A stretch of 64,000 bases of DNA from Eucalyptus grandis (lineage: Eukaryota > Streptophyta > Magnoliopsida > Myrtales > Myrtaceae). The translations under genes and the position numbers were made by a program. The notes beneath the pieces were generated by a model. It had not been told where the DNA came from, did no database searches, and saw nothing but the letters and a program-made list of their open reading frames with translations. The DNA lies in NCBI RefSeq assembly GCF_016545825.1, contig NC_052612.1, positions 6,510,001-6,574,000 of the forward strand, given 5' to 3'. Position 1 is the first letter of the stretch. Each line of letters opens with the position of its first letter. Below, in pieces: positions 25,448 through 40,600 of this stretch.

Positions 25448-26759
25448 GGCTACTGGCGATGAGAAAGAAATAACCCCAGAAAAGAGTGCTTCTGAGTCCT
25501 GTCAATGCCTCCTAATTATGGTTGGAATTATGTCAATAGGTAGGGTTGGTTTGGCAAGAGTCACGCTCGAGGAAAATAGGAGAGTCAAGGATTGCAGGCT
25601 AAAGGAATGGAAAAGAGGAATTAAGGTAGTCTCTTTTGTTCTTTTGGTCATGAAAATGATTTCGGTCCCTTTCAAAGTTTATGTTCCAAAAGATGAACAT
25701 TCTCGTGCCCACATGGGCGGCCATCCCTTTGAAATGATTGTTGTGGAGTTCGATCTAACAATTTGCCGATTAGATATTATAACGAAATGTCATTGTTTGA
25801 AGAAAAGTGAATCAAATTTTGTCTCATTTAATATGTAGCAAACGAGAATACTTTATTAGTTGGTGATATCACGTTAACTTGTCACGTAATATAAACATCA
25901 CATAATATATTTCTTCATTTGTAATGCCCTAATGTCACGGGAGATCTGATTCAAATGTATGAAGTAAAGCCTTTTGAAATCATTTTCACGGGTTGATTCA
26001 AACTTCACTAGCACCGACAGTTTGACTCGGTCAAAATTGGGTCCTCAATCGGGGTGTCCCAAGATCAGCTCGTCCTCTAAGTTTTGGGGGAGGTGGAGGC
26101 TGCTGCTTTTCCGTTATCTTTTGCTTCTCTTTTTCTTTTTTATCATTATCAGTGTTGAAGCATTTGATCTCTAATCCCATGTCCCCATCAAAGGGATAAG
26201 ATAGGATTAGCTTAAATAGAAGTTCAAATAGCGCAAGCGTTACAATAAGATAAGTCCAAAACCTGAACACTTTAACTTTATTTTTCGATAGCTTTCTTGA
26301 CATATAATAAGAATGTACTTTTCTTTAATAATCATATGCATAACAACCTCTGAAAGATTCTACCACATCGATAGTTTTAAGTGTTAATCCAAATTCAAAA
26401 TATAAGTTTGGATTTATTCATTTGTTACTCATGAATTCTATTCTTTTATGGAATTTATTGAAAATTAGAGAATCTCGTGATACCAACAAAATATCAAGCT
26501 TATTCAACTTTTATTCCGTTGATACGCTATTTATGTAGCACAATTTACAAAATTCCACGAAAACCACTTCACCAGATTCCTGCCACACCTTTCATTCTCT
26601 TATTCTCAGCAAATACAAGAACAGCTACGCTCACCAGCCCCACAAACTTTACTTCAAACACAGAGTGACCCAAACTCTTCTTCTCACCTTGTGAATTTAG
26701 CACAACCAGACATATTTCACGCAGTACAGTGAACAATCCAAGATAGCGATGAGATCAAC
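25448..26759. other. Between PR-10 copies 2 and 3; no gene
   Basis: 25448-26150 probably includes the old promoter of copy 2 and shows nothing else. 26150-26759 is the 3' flank of copy 3, similar to 22690-23301. Frames here have no family features. Confidence 0.5.
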
Positions 26760-27546
26760 TCAATAGGCATCAGGGTTCGCCAAGAGATGAGCCTCGATGG
26801 CCTTGAACATCTCGGACGCCTTCTCTTTCCCGGCCTTGATCTTCTCCTCAGTGATCTCCACCTCGCCAATAGTGAAGTACTTGCTCGTGTTCTTGCACAC
26901 TGAGCCTCCCTCGGGCGATGCGGTGATCTTCACCTCGTTGCTGATCTTCTTGAAGGTGGTGCCAGCATGTCGCCCTCGATGATCGAGTAGCAGTAGGTGA
27001 ACTTCTCCTTGTTCAGGGCCTCGACCTTTTGCTTCATTGTCTTGTACTGACTGCCTATCAAAGTAAGAAAAAATAATATTCACGTTTAGAACTTGCCAGT
27101 TTCAACATCACGAGCAACGATCTCGATGATGTCGATCGGGCCATTTAGGTTGTTCCAACTGCAATCTGATACGATTGACTAAGTAGACATGGTCTGATTT
27201 CCCTCGATTGGAGTCAAGTCACGTGATCACTTGTGTAAATCAATGGTTAGAAACATCTTTAATTAACCAAGTTACATATCTATCTTTTTTAATGTTCATT
27301 ATGATGTTCCATAAGGTTGAAACAGCCTTGATCCAGAGAGATCCTAACACGGACAGACTAACCTTCGCCGAAAGTGATCAACTTGACGGTCCCGGGACCT
27401 CCGTCGCCCTCGAGGACGTCGACGCTCTTGATGGCTTGCGGGAGCACCTTGGGGATGAGGTTATCAGCGTCGAGGACGGGGGCCTTGAACATCTTGGCCG
27501 GAGGGATTGGGGTCGTGATCTCGGAGTCGTAACTGACGACACCCAT
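26760..27546 (-). pseudogene. PR-10 / Bet v 1 family, copy 3: both exons, 1-bp frameshift in exon 2
   Basis: Exon 1 (27363-27546) starts [13 protein letters not shown] and includes the ligand-loop motif EGDGGPG. The donor gttagt and the acceptor at 27055-27056 remove a 308-bp intron at the family's conserved position. Exon 2 (26760-27054) starts [14 protein letters not shown], but about 26965 it has lost one base relative to copy 1 (EGD followed by ML rather than ALGTTF). The C-terminal helix is therefore out of frame, though otherwise intact to TGA. A full PR-10 would be about 158-160 residues; as read the product ends early with an unrelated tail. A TATA box lies 122 bp upstream. If the missing base is an assembly error, this is a working gene. 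Confidence 0.85.
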
Positions 27547-27668
27547 GATTTGGATCCAAATGGAGTTGCCGAAACAAAGAAGAGGGTGATAAGGAAAGGC
27601 TGACTAGCAGTGATGAAGTTGGTCTCTAGGACTTGAGAGTGACGAGAAAAGGATGAACCGAAGCTGAC

Positions 27669-27676
27669 ATATATAG
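27669..27676 (-). promoter_or_regulatory. TATA box of PR-10 copy 3
   Basis: Read on the minus strand, ctatatatg lies about 125 bp before the ATG at 27546. Between them is a leader rich in ctc and ttc, as is usual for plant 5' untranslated regions. Confidence 0.6.
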
Positions 27677-27719
27677 AGAGACCGAGTGTGAAGGGTTCTC
27701 GTCATTAGATATTTTCTTA

Positions 27720-27915
27720 AAGTGTGTTCGTTTGGTACAAAATAAATAATTAAATAACTATTTGTATCATTTGGTATAATTATTTGATGAGAAAGTTTTG
27801 CATTATTGACAATAATTTATATATAAATATTTTCATGAATGATGAAAATATTTTTTATTCATTCATTTTTGTAAGTTATATGAAAAAAATATTTTTTTAC
27901 GAAACAAACGAAGCT
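27720..27915. mobile_element. Small cgtttggt-type inverted-repeat element
   Basis: The left end gtgttcgtttggtacaaaa is imperfectly inverted at the right end tacgaaacaaacgaagctt, about 196 bp apart. The interior is AT-rich and itself partly palindromic. The target duplication is unclear (ctta-like at both sides). Confidence 0.45.
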
Positions 27916-28615
27916 TAATAAAAAAATCTTAATCAGTCTGTGGGTTGTTCAATCATGACATGGAGGGGAGCGCGTAACGACAAGTCGGATCTTCTTCCCG
28001 TTCGTGGGCCGGCTTTCGGTCGTCGGCTCGGCTCACCTTACATTTTGGAAATGGCATCTTTTCTCTCTCTCTCTCTTTCCTTCTCTCGCCCGCTCTTCCC
28101 TGCCCCGCCCCCCGGGCTTTGTTGTGGTTGCGACCGGATCGAACTTTGACCGTCAATTGGATCGTTCGTTCGGTGGTGTTGGTGACGGGGTTGTCGTTCG
28201 ATGAGGTTGTCTTGTCCGTGCACAAATTCCTTTCTTTCTATGTTTTTTGCTTTTTTTTTTTCTTTGTTTGATGAGGTCGTTGTTCGATGAGGTCGTTGTT
28301 CGATGAGGTTGATCTTGACCTCGCCGGCCGTTGCCCTCGGCTGGTCGCCAAGGTCCAGTGACCAGCTGGAGGAAGAAGATGAGAACAAAAAAATTAAAAA
28401 ATAAATTAAATTAAATTAAAAATTCAAAAAATAAAATATTAGTAAAAGTTGTCAACGTTAGCGTGTCTAGTCAGCAAAATCCAGCCAAAATTGGCCAGGA
28501 ATGACTAAATTGGCATAACGTAAAACTATTTAGGACTAAATCGGTACCAAAAAAAGTTTAGAACTAAAATTAGCACAAAAACAAAAAGTTTAGAACTTTT
28601 TTGGCATTTTTCCCC
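27916..28615. mobile_element. Mutator-type element M5 remnant and GC-rich block
   Basis: The right part (28440-28615) has the family phrases aaaattggccaggaatgac and gtttagaacttttttggca-tttttcccc. The left terminus is not found. 27960-28200 is GC-rich, and gttcgatgaggtcgttgtt repeats in tandem around 28265-28310. There is no gene. Confidence 0.45.
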
Positions 28616-31600
28616 TAAAATGGGTATTACTACGAAAGATTCGAACTCAAAAGTCTCCCAATAATACTTAAATTCCCTTGTAGTAGTTATATCTATCTAA
28701 TCTTCAATTAAAAAAAGAAAAATCTCAGCAAAATTCCTTAAAAACACATGTATAAAACCATGTTACAATCTAGGCCATCAATCTGATCTTCTATTAATGC
28801 AGGTTTTAATCGTATTGTTTCACCAACCTTCTAAGCGAATTAATCCTTTTTTTTTTGCATAACTAATCTTGGGATGTCACATTTTATTGCTATGACTTGG
28901 GGCTTTGATTTAGGAACTCCAATAGTCATTAAATCTATCCATGGAGAGCGCCTGCTAAAAAAATCCGACTGCTTTGCATAACCTAGTTTGGTTCTACACC
29001 TTTCCTCCAGCAGCTTTCCTGACAGAGTAAAATCTTACTTATGTACTTGTAAAATCCGAACCATGTTTCTGTATGATTTAGACACGAACATTTGCACACT
29101 TAAATGAATTCTTTAAATCCTTGGGTTAAATTTTGATATTATCATAATCCTTTTAGTATATTTTCCAAGCAGTTTCTCCATTTTCGACAATGACAAACCT
29201 ATACCATTCCTTCAATAAGAGTGAGTTATGCACATAAGCATGCATATTTTGCAGAACTATTTGACTGTAAAACCAGAGATGATTCATGCATGCTTCTACA
29301 TGCGACATTTTAATAGACCATACAAATATGTCTGCAAAACATAATAAACTCCCTTAATATGTACACATAGTGTGATACTGAAAGAGGTTGAGGAAGACGA
29401 GAGATTTTGTAAATTTGTGTATTCAATTGTATTTACTGATGTACAATGCTTCTGTAATTATAATACAGAGATGAAATAATAAAGGCAAATACATATTCTG
29501 GAAATCATGATCTAATCTCAATCTAAGATTCCTAGCTAATTTATACAAACAAAATTGGTCGAGAATCCGAGCGAATCTTCTGGATTGATGCATATCTTCC
29601 AACACTCCCCCTCAAGCTGGTGGCTGGTAGATATCCAAGACGCCTAGCTTGCTTAGTAGATATGCATGTTGTCTTTGACATAGAGGCTTGGTGAAAATAT
29701 CAGCTGGTTGCTCAGCTGTTCCAATTCCTCTAGTTTCAATTACCCCTTCTTGAATCTTGTCTCGAGTGAAATGGCAATCCACTTCTATATGCTTTGTTCT
29801 TTCATGTACTATAGGATTCATTGCAAGTTTGAGTGCAACATCGTTGTCACAGAACAACTTAGTCGGGCCTTTTAACTTTATCCCAAGATCCCCAAGTAGA
29901 CCTCGTATCCATATGATCTCACAGGTGGTCTTTGCCATAGCTCGATACTCTGCTTCGGCTGAAGACAATGATACAGTAGCCTGCTTTTTGGTTTTCCATG
30001 AAAGAAGAGAGTTTCCAAGTTTAATACAAAAACCCGTAATGGATCGTCGACTCATAGGGCAAGTCGCATAATCCGCATCACAGTATGCCAACATCTCCAT
30101 GTTACAATCTTTGGATAAAAGAATCCCTAGTCCTGGACATTTCTTCAAATATTTCACAACCTTCAAAGCAGCATTTAAGTGAGACAACTTTGGACTATGC
30201 ATGAACTGGCTAAGAGTCTGCACTGCATATGATATGTCGGGTCTGGTCATAGTCAAGTATATCAGTTTCCCAACGAGTTTTTGATAACCTGAAGGATCAT
30301 TGAGGATGGGATCATTATCCTCAGATGTTCCAGCATCATAATCCTTGGTGGTCAATTTTACGTTTTGCTCAATTGGAATGACCGATGGCTTGCACCCCGA
30401 CAAACCAGCCTCTGATATAATTTCAAGCACAAATTTTCGTTGACTAAGGGAAATTCCACGATCGGATCTAGCAATTTCTATTCCAAGGAAGTATTTGGGT
30501 GCCCCCAGGTCTTTAATATGAAAAGTGAAGTGTAGATACTCCTTGAATCTCTCTATTGCAGTTTTATCATTTCCCATAATGAGAATATCGTCAACATATA
30601 TCATAAGATAAATAAATGACGTACCTTGATTCCATGTGAATAAGGCGTAATCATATCTGGATTGCTTGAAGCCTGTAGAGGTGAGGGCGTCGGCAAATTT
30701 GGCATACCATTGCCTGGATGCTTGCTTGAGACCATAAAGGGATTTACGGAGACAACATACTCTATTCTCCCCCTGTCTCCGTAATCCTTGAGGAATATCC
30801 ATATAGATTTCCTCTTCTAAGTCTCCATGCAGAAAAGCATTATGCACGTCCATTTGATGTAATGGCCAATCGTTAATAGCTGCAACAGATAAGAATGATC
30901 TTACCGTAACGTCTTTGGCAACCGGGGAAAATGTCTCATGGTAATCAAAACCTTCCCGTTGAGTGAACCCCTTGGCTACCAACCGAGCTTTGTAACGTTC
31001 AATCGATCCATCAGCACGATATTTAATTTTGTAAACCCATTTGCATCCGATGGGTTTCCTACTTGATGGTAAATTGACCAAATCCCAGGTTCCATTTGCA
31101 GTCAGCGCCTGTAATTCAGCCCCCATGGCTTCTTGCCATCTTGGGTCTTTTACTGCTTCTTCATAAGTAGATGGCTCAATATCTTCTGATATTCGACTCA
31201 CACAGCATCTATGTTCCGGTGAAAGTCTATGAAACGAGACATAAGATGATATTAGGTAGTGAATACCTGGTGAGTTGAAGGATGCACAAACATAGTCTTT
31301 GGTCCACGTTGGCGGTCGTGTAGACCGACCAGATCATCGGGGAGGAGTTGTTTGAGCTGGAGTTGATGATATTTCCGTGTTGCCAACTTCATTTGGAAAG
31401 TCGGCCATCATTGGAGAATTTCCTTGAACTTCATCATTTAGCTCTTCAGCAACTGCTGGTACAGAAATCTCAGGAGCCATTGGGGTAATTGGTGCTTGAG
31501 TTCCTGCCACAAGGTATTCAGTATGTGGAGATTCCTCCAGGAATGGTGACTTACCAGAAGTGTTTGAAGCCTCCTTTGGAGTATCTCCTTCCTTGAAGGG

Positions 31601-34600
31601 AAAGATGTCTTCATGAAAAATGACATCTCGGCTGATGAAGAATTCTAGCGTTGATTGATCAAGGACACGATACCCTTTCTGTAAATTCGGATAGCCCATG
31701 AATATGCAGCGTCGTGCTCGAGGACCCATTTTGTCTCGAGGGCCTAAGATAGTAGCAAAACATTGGCAACCGAATATCCTTAAATGCCCCAATTCTGGTT
31801 TCCTTTTGAAGAGAGTCTCAAATGGAGTTTTTCCGTTGAGGACCCGAGTTGGCATACGGTTGATGAGATATGCTGCAGTAATTATGCATTCTCCCCAATA
31901 ATTTTCTGGAATGGATGCCTGAAATTTTAAGGCACGGGCAACTTCTAATAAATAGCGATGCTTACGTTCCACTATTCCATTCTGTTGTGGAGTATAGACG
32001 CAAGTACTCTCATGGAGAATCCCATGAGATGATAATAGTTAGTTGCAATCATTGTTGAAGAATTCCTTTCCATTGTCTGTCCCCACTCGTTGAATGGATC
32101 TTCCAAATTGATTTTTGGATAGATCAATAAAGGTTTTCAAGTGTGAGAAAACTTGGCCTTTGGACTACATCAGAAAAACCCAGGTGGCACGAGAATAATC
32201 GTCCACAATTGTTAAGAAATATCTGGACCCATCATGATGTTGAGTATGATAAGGACCCCATACATCCATGTGAATTAAAGAAAAAATGTGCATGGCACGA
32301 TTTTTACTAAGAGCAAAAGGAATGCGTGATTGCTTTGCAAGAGGACATATCTGACACTTAGAATATGGAATGGAAGCACTATGACCCAATCGTGAATGTA
32401 AAAGATAGTCTTTATCATTGGTAGTCGTGTTACACAATGACATTTCATTTGAAGGAAATAAAGACAAATCAAAATTACTTGGATCATTCTTCCATAGAAA
32501 TAGCCCTTCAAAAGGACTACCCAAGCCCATCACTTTGCCAGTCGAAAGGGCCTGAAAGAGACAAGTGTCGAACCAAACAATACACGACATGAATTTTCTC
32601 TGCAGACTTTGGACACAGAAATGAGATTGAATTGAAATTCTGGAAGGTAGAGGACATTTCGAAGTGTGATTTGTGGGCTAAGTTTGACTGTGCCAGTAAT
32701 TTTGACGTGAGTGGTATTTCCATTTGGCAATTGAACAGAAATAGGAAATTCCAAATCATCATGAATATCTGAAAATAATGCCTTCTCACAAACAATGTGG
32801 TCACTAGCCCCAGAATCAATTATCCAGGATTTTCTGGAAATAATATTTATCATGCAACGGGAAATACCTGAAAAATTTCCTCCCTTGTTTGACATGTCTA
32901 ATTTCTGTATCGCCTGCATGAGCTGCTGGTATTGGTCATTTGTGATGGATCGATCGGCATTAGGAACCCCGATTTGATAAGCAGCATAAATTCTTTTCCC
33001 TTTTTCTCCGGGTTTTCTGTGCAATTTCCAGCAATTTTCTACGTGTGTTGTGGCCTTCTCGCAAAAATCACAATATAATTTACCCTTTTTTGATTAAAAT
33101 TTTTTTTTTGCAGATGCCGAAAAAAATTCCTCCACCGTCGAGATCCGGAGAAATAATTTCCACCGTTGGATGCGAAGGAGACGCCACCACCGTCGGATGC
33201 TTTCCAAGCCCGCATCTCGTCCGTTGGACTCGGACGAATAGATAGGCCCCTTTGGGCCATCCGATCCGCGTGCGAAATCTGGGCCGCCCGTTCCTCCTTT
33301 TTTAAAGGAACGGGAATCCTCAGATCCGGATGCCCGTAACCCTAGCTCGCCCCTTTTTTCGTGTGCTGGGGTTTTGGGTCCCCAATTTCGCCGTTCGCCG
33401 CGGCTGGCCAGAGCGAAGCTTTCTCCTCCTTTCGCTGGTTCCGACGAAGCGAGTCTCTGGCTCTCTTCCTGAACGGCCAATTGGAAGATCCGTCCAAGAG
33501 GCGGCACCGGTTCCATGGCTAATATCTCGCGATCGGAACGTCGGGTAAGAGTCATTCAAGATAAGTAAAAACGGGTCGCCTTTTCTCGTTCTTTCATCAT
33601 CCGGTACTGGGCGAGCGTCTCCTCTGGACCCTCGAGTTTTTCTTCTGCAGCTTCGAGATCGTTCCAGAGGGACGATAATTTGTTGTAGCATGCGGAAATC
33701 GACATATTTCCTTGTTTTAAGTCGCTAAGTTCCTGCATCAAGGAAAAAATTCTCGCCCGATCTAGTTTGCCGTACATTTGCTTGATATTCTCCCACATTT
33801 TTTTGGGATCTTCCGTCGGCGGTAGACCGGCCGCGACATCTGGGGAGATGCAATTCCCGATCCATAAGCGGACGAGCTGGTTGCATTTCCTCCAGTGTCG
33901 CGCTAGTCGCTCGTCGGTCGGAACGGGGACGGTTCCATCTAGGAAACCGTCCTTATCCTTTGTCACCAGCGCTCGTCTGAAATCTCGGGACCACCTGGAA
34001 TAGTTCTCTGGTCCTGTTAATTGCAGGTTGATTAGCCGCAATTCTGGGCCATCGGCTGTTGATACATACAGGGGGTCTCCGGGCTTTGGTCGTCCGGTGA
34101 TTGCTCCGATGGGAAACGGCAAAAAACCGGGCGCGAAGTTTAGGTAGGGATTTGTCCCTGGACCCGATTCGCCCGATCCGTATTGATGCCCCGCATTGAA
34201 AACTCCCGGATAAGAATTTGTGCCTAGACCCGGTTCTCCCGACCCGCTCGTCTGCTCCAATCCGGGGGTCGGGCTTGCCCCACTTACGGCTGGTGGGCTC
34301 CCTTCGGATTGGATGTGGACTCCTTGGTGCCCTACAAGGCCAGGCGATGATGTAGTTGGGCTCGTCCCAAGGTACCATGGGTAAGGTACCCACTGGAATG
34401 GTTGACCCGAAGCGGGTTGCCCCAGATTAAACTGAGCCTGCGTGGGTATCCACTGTATCGCCTGGGTCTGGAGTGGCTGTTGTTGTGTGTTGGCGGGTGG
34501 TGGGTTTTGGGTCTGCGATGGAGTGATCGTCAGCCATTGAAGGTAAAGAAAAATTCTCTTATTTTCTTCCTCGAAGATGATTCCACTACAGATGGCAGTT

Positions 34601-37600
34601 CTGTTTTGCAGGTCAGGACTCCTCTGGTGGGCAATCAGAAGCGGAAGCGAAAGGATCAAGAAGCAAAAATCAGAAGCCTAAAGCTCTGATACCATGAAAG
34701 AGGTTGAGGAAGACGAGAGATTTTGTAAATTTGTGTATTCAATTGTATTTACTGATGTACAATGCTTCTGTAATTGTAATACAGAGATGAAATAATAAAG
34801 GCAAATACATATTCTGGAAATCATGATCTAATCTCAATCTAAGATTCCTAGCTAATTTATACAAACAAAATTGGTCGAGAATCCGAGCGAATCTTCTGGA
34901 TTGATGCATATCTTCCAACAGATACTCCCCCTGAGTATGTGCTTCTCCCCCTTCTTGTTTCTTAAAAAAGCAATAACATCAGATGCCCAAGGATGAAAAC
35001 CATATAAGCAAAAGCATTCATTTATTTATATACAGAATTGTTCTACAAAGCATATTCCGGAAAAATTAATATAAAGGAAAGTGAACATTAACCAAAAGGA
35101 TCACAAACACCGATTTCATCCATCAAGCTAGAACGTATTGTTATCAAGAGGTTTATTTAGAATATGAGCGAATTGCAAATTGATGCTAAGAAATCCTTTT
35201 CATTGATTCATGTTGTGCTGTGGCTGCCATAATTAATTAAATAAATAAAACAATCATATGAAAGAGTCTCTCTTCTTGAAGTTTGACCTAGTTCAGAGCT
35301 CCTCGAAATGGAAGCCACCCCCGTTAATTAGCACAACTCATCGTTTAGGGTTAAATCTTTTATTAGAAATCCAAAATTTAGGTAGTTGAATACTTGGCCA
35401 ATTTTTAAGACAGTTTGACTCTGAAAATTGTGCTAGTGTAAGACAGTGTGACACTAAAAATTGTGCTCGTGTTCAACTGAAACACAATTAGTAAAGAAAG
35501 ACTTACCGATTGCTTAACAATGTTGCAATTACACTAATTTTCAAATCCTTACATTAAGGATGACACGTCCTTATATCTCAATAAGGGCCATTGACTTAAC
35601 TAATAAATTTTATCTTTTCCCTTTTTGCTGATCAATATGTCATGAGGTTTGGTACACAACTGACTATATTATTCTGAAGAATTTGATTCCGTTGAATACT
35701 CGAAACACAAAAATCTGACTAATTGGAGTTTGAATTATTGAAACTGCGACAACAATTGAGTAGAAATGTAAAAGAGACTTAGGGTTGATGCCTGATTATA
35801 TATCAAAATACCAGGGGTTTGACATATAGACCTCCTCGTCAAAGTCCTGTATGCTATTGGAAATATGTATACATATTAGGAGCATTTTGTGGGCTACTAC
35901 ATGGTGCACTTGTTTTATATTTAAAGTTTCAATGGGTCAGTTTTGTCTACTAGTAATATTTTCCTCCAATCATACTTTCACTTAACAGGTAAAAAATTAT
36001 GGACATTATCAATATGAAAATTTAATTAAAATCAAATACGAGTGATGTTAATATTTGTGTGATCCATCGATGAAAGTTATGGCTAAAAAGAGTCCATCCA
36101 CCTAGAGCATTACATGTGCAAATAGAGATCAAATAAATTTAGAATCCTATCCGTGAACTTTTACATCATTGACTATGATTGCTAACAAGCATTTTCATTG
36201 CAAAATTTGACAACATTTTTGGATGGCTTTTGGATTATTGATGTTGATTACATAATTATGTCGTAATTCAGTTTTATCATGTTCAGATTTAGTTTTCTTA
36301 CATTTATGTGAATCTAAGTTACCATTATTGCACATGATTGTTGACATCTGAATTTCGCTGTTTTACTTAAGACTTAATAGCATTAAAAATTAGGAATTAG
36401 TTGCTAAAAAAATTAATTATAAAATTAATTAGTAAAAAAAAAGAGAGAGAAGAAGAAAAAACCTTAGGGGTAGGGCCGGATCCGGCCTTTGCCGCCCGCC
36501 CTTCCTCTCTTCTTTTCCCCCTCGCGGCCCAATCTCTTTTCCTTTCCGCGCGCCCCGCGCCCCCAACTGTCTTCCTTGTCCTGTCTTCGCGCGCAAACTG
36601 CAGAGGAGGACAGACAGCACGCGAGTAGGCGGGACCGGCAGAAAGAAAAGACAGGGTAAAACAGAGAGAACGAGGAGGGGCAGAAAGAAAGTGGAGCAAC
36701 TAGAGAAAGAAAAATAGAGGGAGAGAGCTCGAGAGGGAGGAAGTGAACCGGAGAGGGAGAGTCTCGGCACCGTGGCTGCCGCCGCCGACGTGTCTCCTAG
36801 CCGCCGACCCTCGCCGCCTCCCACACCTCTCCAGCAATCGCCATCCCGATGATCGCCGTCGTGCTGGGTCATTGCCTCTGCTTCGCCGCGACACCAGCCA
36901 CCTACGCTAGTCATCGCACCGAGGCCCCTCGTCGCGCGACCTACAACACCCGCCGACGCTGCGGCTGGCCGCCGCCGCTCCCAGTCCCGTGCCGTACCTT
37001 TGCGTCACCGCTCCTGCTGCTGCTGCCGTCACCCGCGGCCGTATCCGCCGTCGCAGCCCTAACCGGAGGGGCCGCCCGTGCCACCACCGACCACACCTCT
37101 CCATTAAACGCCATCCCCGACGACCACCGCCGTGTTGCTTCCCCCACTGTCGCCTATTGCTGCGTTTTCGTCACCAGCTGCCGCATTCGCTGTCGCCCGC
37201 CGGTGTTGTTCCGCCACGGTGCCGTCACCCACTGCGTCCCAACCGTCGCCATCAAGCTCATCATAAAATTAAGGCAAGTAATAAATAATACAATAGGATA
37301 ATGATTTCATGCAAAATACACGGCCAATGAGAAATCCACACAAATCCATAACTTACACAAAACAGCATGTAATTTTCGGATGAAACCAGAATGCACAGTT
37401 TCCGAAGAAATTCGATTAAAATATCCATACGACCTCCAAAAATTACGAAATTTTACCAAGTTACGGCCGAAACATTTTCGTACATATTTCATGAATATTT
37501 CCAAGTCAGATTATTTTTATATTAATTTTTACAGTCTCATGAAACTTCTGGATCCATCACCGAATCGTCCAGTACATGCTTCTTTGAAATATAGAGTTTT

Positions 37601-40600
37601 CACCTACCTATTCTTCGTTTCCTATGAAATTTGGATATGTTCTACATCAAGATTTCCTATACAAGTTTCATGAAGAAATCGAAGAGGGATTCTTAGCACA
37701 AATCAACATGCAACCACAAATCCATCAAGAGGTCAGTGAAATCGTTCCAGATCTGAGGTCTCCTTAGGATGAGAGTTTAACCCCCTAAATCTCCATAATT
37801 GTCCACCAAATTTTAGTATGTTGTAGTTTAAGATGTTAGCTATAACTTTAATGAAGAGACCAAAGCTAAAATCGAACTCTAAACATGCATTCAAGCTCTC
37901 ACAACATTCTGACTAGAGTGGATTCATGCGAAAACATTCCAGATCTGACATCTCCGTAAGATGAGAGTTTGACCCCTCAAATCTCCATCATTTTCCACCA
38001 AATGTTAGTATGTTGTATTTTAAGATGTTAGCTACAACTTTCATGAAGAGATCAAAGCCAAAATCGAACTCTAAACATGCATGCAAGCTCACACAACATT
38101 CTGACTCAAAACTGTTCAAGCGAAAACAGCAACACCACTCAAGAACGAGCCATCCAAGCTTCGGTTTCTCCCTTCCAATCACTCAAATTCGACACTGTAC
38201 CAAACATACATGTAACACACACACATGCAAGAGCAGAAAAGGACCCCAACTTGCCTCTAGACCACACGAACGGCGGCACACCGGCGACGGATGAACGGCG
38301 TGCGGGCGGCGACGGGTGAGCTCCTTCCTTTCTCTCTTCCTCTCTCCCTCTCTTTCTCTCTTTCTCTCCTCTCTCTCGGCACCTCTCTTGGACGACAACC
38401 CTCAACCATCAGCCAATTCCCTCTCTCTCTTCCTTTTTGGTTGTATTTATATTGCATGCACCCCCTCTTTGCATGGGGGACACTCCTCCCTAAGAAGGAG
38501 ACAAGTGTCTCCTTGTTGAAGACACTTGGAGGAAGCCATGCGGCTCCTCCTTCCCCTCCATGCGCGACAATGGGCCGGGCTTATGGCCCACTTTAGGCCC
38601 ATCTCACTTGGGCCCTAGGTCCAAACTTAAATGGCCCAAGTTTATTTTATTTTATTTTATTTTTATAATATATCTTAATCATCATTTAAATAAATATCTA
38701 ATTGCATAAATAATAAGGCCATTAAACGTATAGTCACAAATCCATAAATTCCAATTTATGATGCACATGGCCAATGATAGAATTTTCTTTCCTATCACAT
38801 AATTATCCCTTAAAAGCTTGGCCATATATCTTATTGCAAATTATGGATTAAATGGCCATAAAATAACTTGATGGTACTTCCATCACCTATTCATAGACTT
38901 TAATGTAACTAGAGGTCGTTAAGAATTTTGGGATGCCAGAATTCTCCCCTCCTTAGAGAATTTCGTCCTCGAAATTAGACATTTCCTATGTCTCCTTAAA
39001 CAAGTGAGGGTACCTTTCCTCATCTCACTTTTACTCTCCCATGTGGCTTCCTCCACATCATGATATCGCCATAATATCTTAACCAATGGAATTCTCTTGG
39101 TCCTGAGAATTTGTTCCTTTCAATCCAATACTTGCACAAGCTCCTTAATGTACCTCACTTTCTCATCCACTTTGATAGCTTCATGATCGAGTATGGGTCC
39201 TAGATTCGGGCTGATACTTCCTCTAGAGTTAAGGATGCAAGCTCTTAACATATCTTAATTTATCTCGACACCAAAAACAGTTTTAAAAACAATAACCACA
39301 TCTAAAATTCCTTTTGAATGCTTGAAAATCTTCCTTCATGAAATCAAACAATACAAACTAAAGTTTTCAAAAGCACATCAACGACTACCATAGCAGGCTT
39401 TGAAATCATATGTCATTTCCATGTCAGAACATTTTCAAATCACCAATGTGGAAAATCCTTTGGGTTCTTGAAAATTCAACTTTATGATGTAAAATAGGGA
39501 TTTAAAAGACACAGCAATATAACAATAATAGTCTTTGGAAATAGGTAAATCTCATATCGTTGAAGCCAATTCACAAAATCAAAGCATGATACCAATTCCA
39601 TAAAATCCATGTTCACGTTTAAATTTCAAATGTTTTTTTTTTTGGAAATCCACATGTAAAGCCTCAAGTCGCACTTGCATCATGGTGCGAAATAAAATAC
39701 TTTATCAAAACCCTTGGTAAATTTAAATCGGTACGTTGGCAAATTCAAATCTCAATCCCAACTCCAATGGGTTGGAATGTTTTCTATAAAAGTTCAGAAA
39801 TCTTTAAAATAGAAAACATTTCTTAAAACATTTGGGCACGGTGTCACAGTACTCATAAATTTTGATGAAATTCAAGAGATTTTCTAAAACAGTTCACAAT
39901 CAAAATCTACTTTTCGGTTGAAGTTCAAAACTTGGAATGTACAGGTGATAATTTTCTCCAAAAACCATAAGCATTTCTTGAAGTATTGAAAATCATATTT
40001 CGGCGAGTCAATAATATTGGTCCCGTCGTAAAGATTTTTTAAACCAAAAACTTTGAAATACCAAAATCCTAAGCCTTTCTTAAAATATCGAAATCAACGC
40101 ATCGGCAAGTCATCAAACTCGGTTCCGACCTTAAGATTTTCAAAGTAGCTTGCATGTAAAATCTTAGAGCTTTGAAAACATCCAAACTCAAGTATTTCCA
40201 ATCTATCTGCACTACATCAGACAACAACGGCAATGCATTATATAGGTTAGTAGACTTTCACTTGCTGGCATGTTAAACACTAGGAAACGTGTTTAGCTAC
40301 ATCCGCCTTCATGCCATTCCACCAAAACTGTTGGTGTAATTTCTGTACATCTTTGTACTACCCAGATGAATACTATAATTACACCTATGTGCTTTCGATA
40401 GGATTTCCCTTGTTTACTTCTTCATTGTCGGGAACATAGAGTCGTCCTTGACATCTTACTACTCCATCTTCAGAGACTTGGAACTCTGGTCTTTTCCCTA
40501 AAGACACAGCATTTCGTATCTTCACAATTTCCGAATCAGATTCTTACAGAACCTTAACTTTCTGAATATTATCAAATTCAATCCTTTTGCAATTATCATA

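Larger units (their letters stand above)
22690..27250. repeat. Duplicated PR-10 unit (22690-23787 and 26150-27240)
   Basis: The 3' flank, exon 2 and intron start of PR-10 copies 1 and 3 align in order, ending at gtcaagtcacgtgatcac ... gtgtaaatca, present at 23755-23784 and 27215-27242. Beyond that point copy 1 changes to receptor-kinase sequence, while copy 3 continues through its intron to exon 1. Confidence 0.8.
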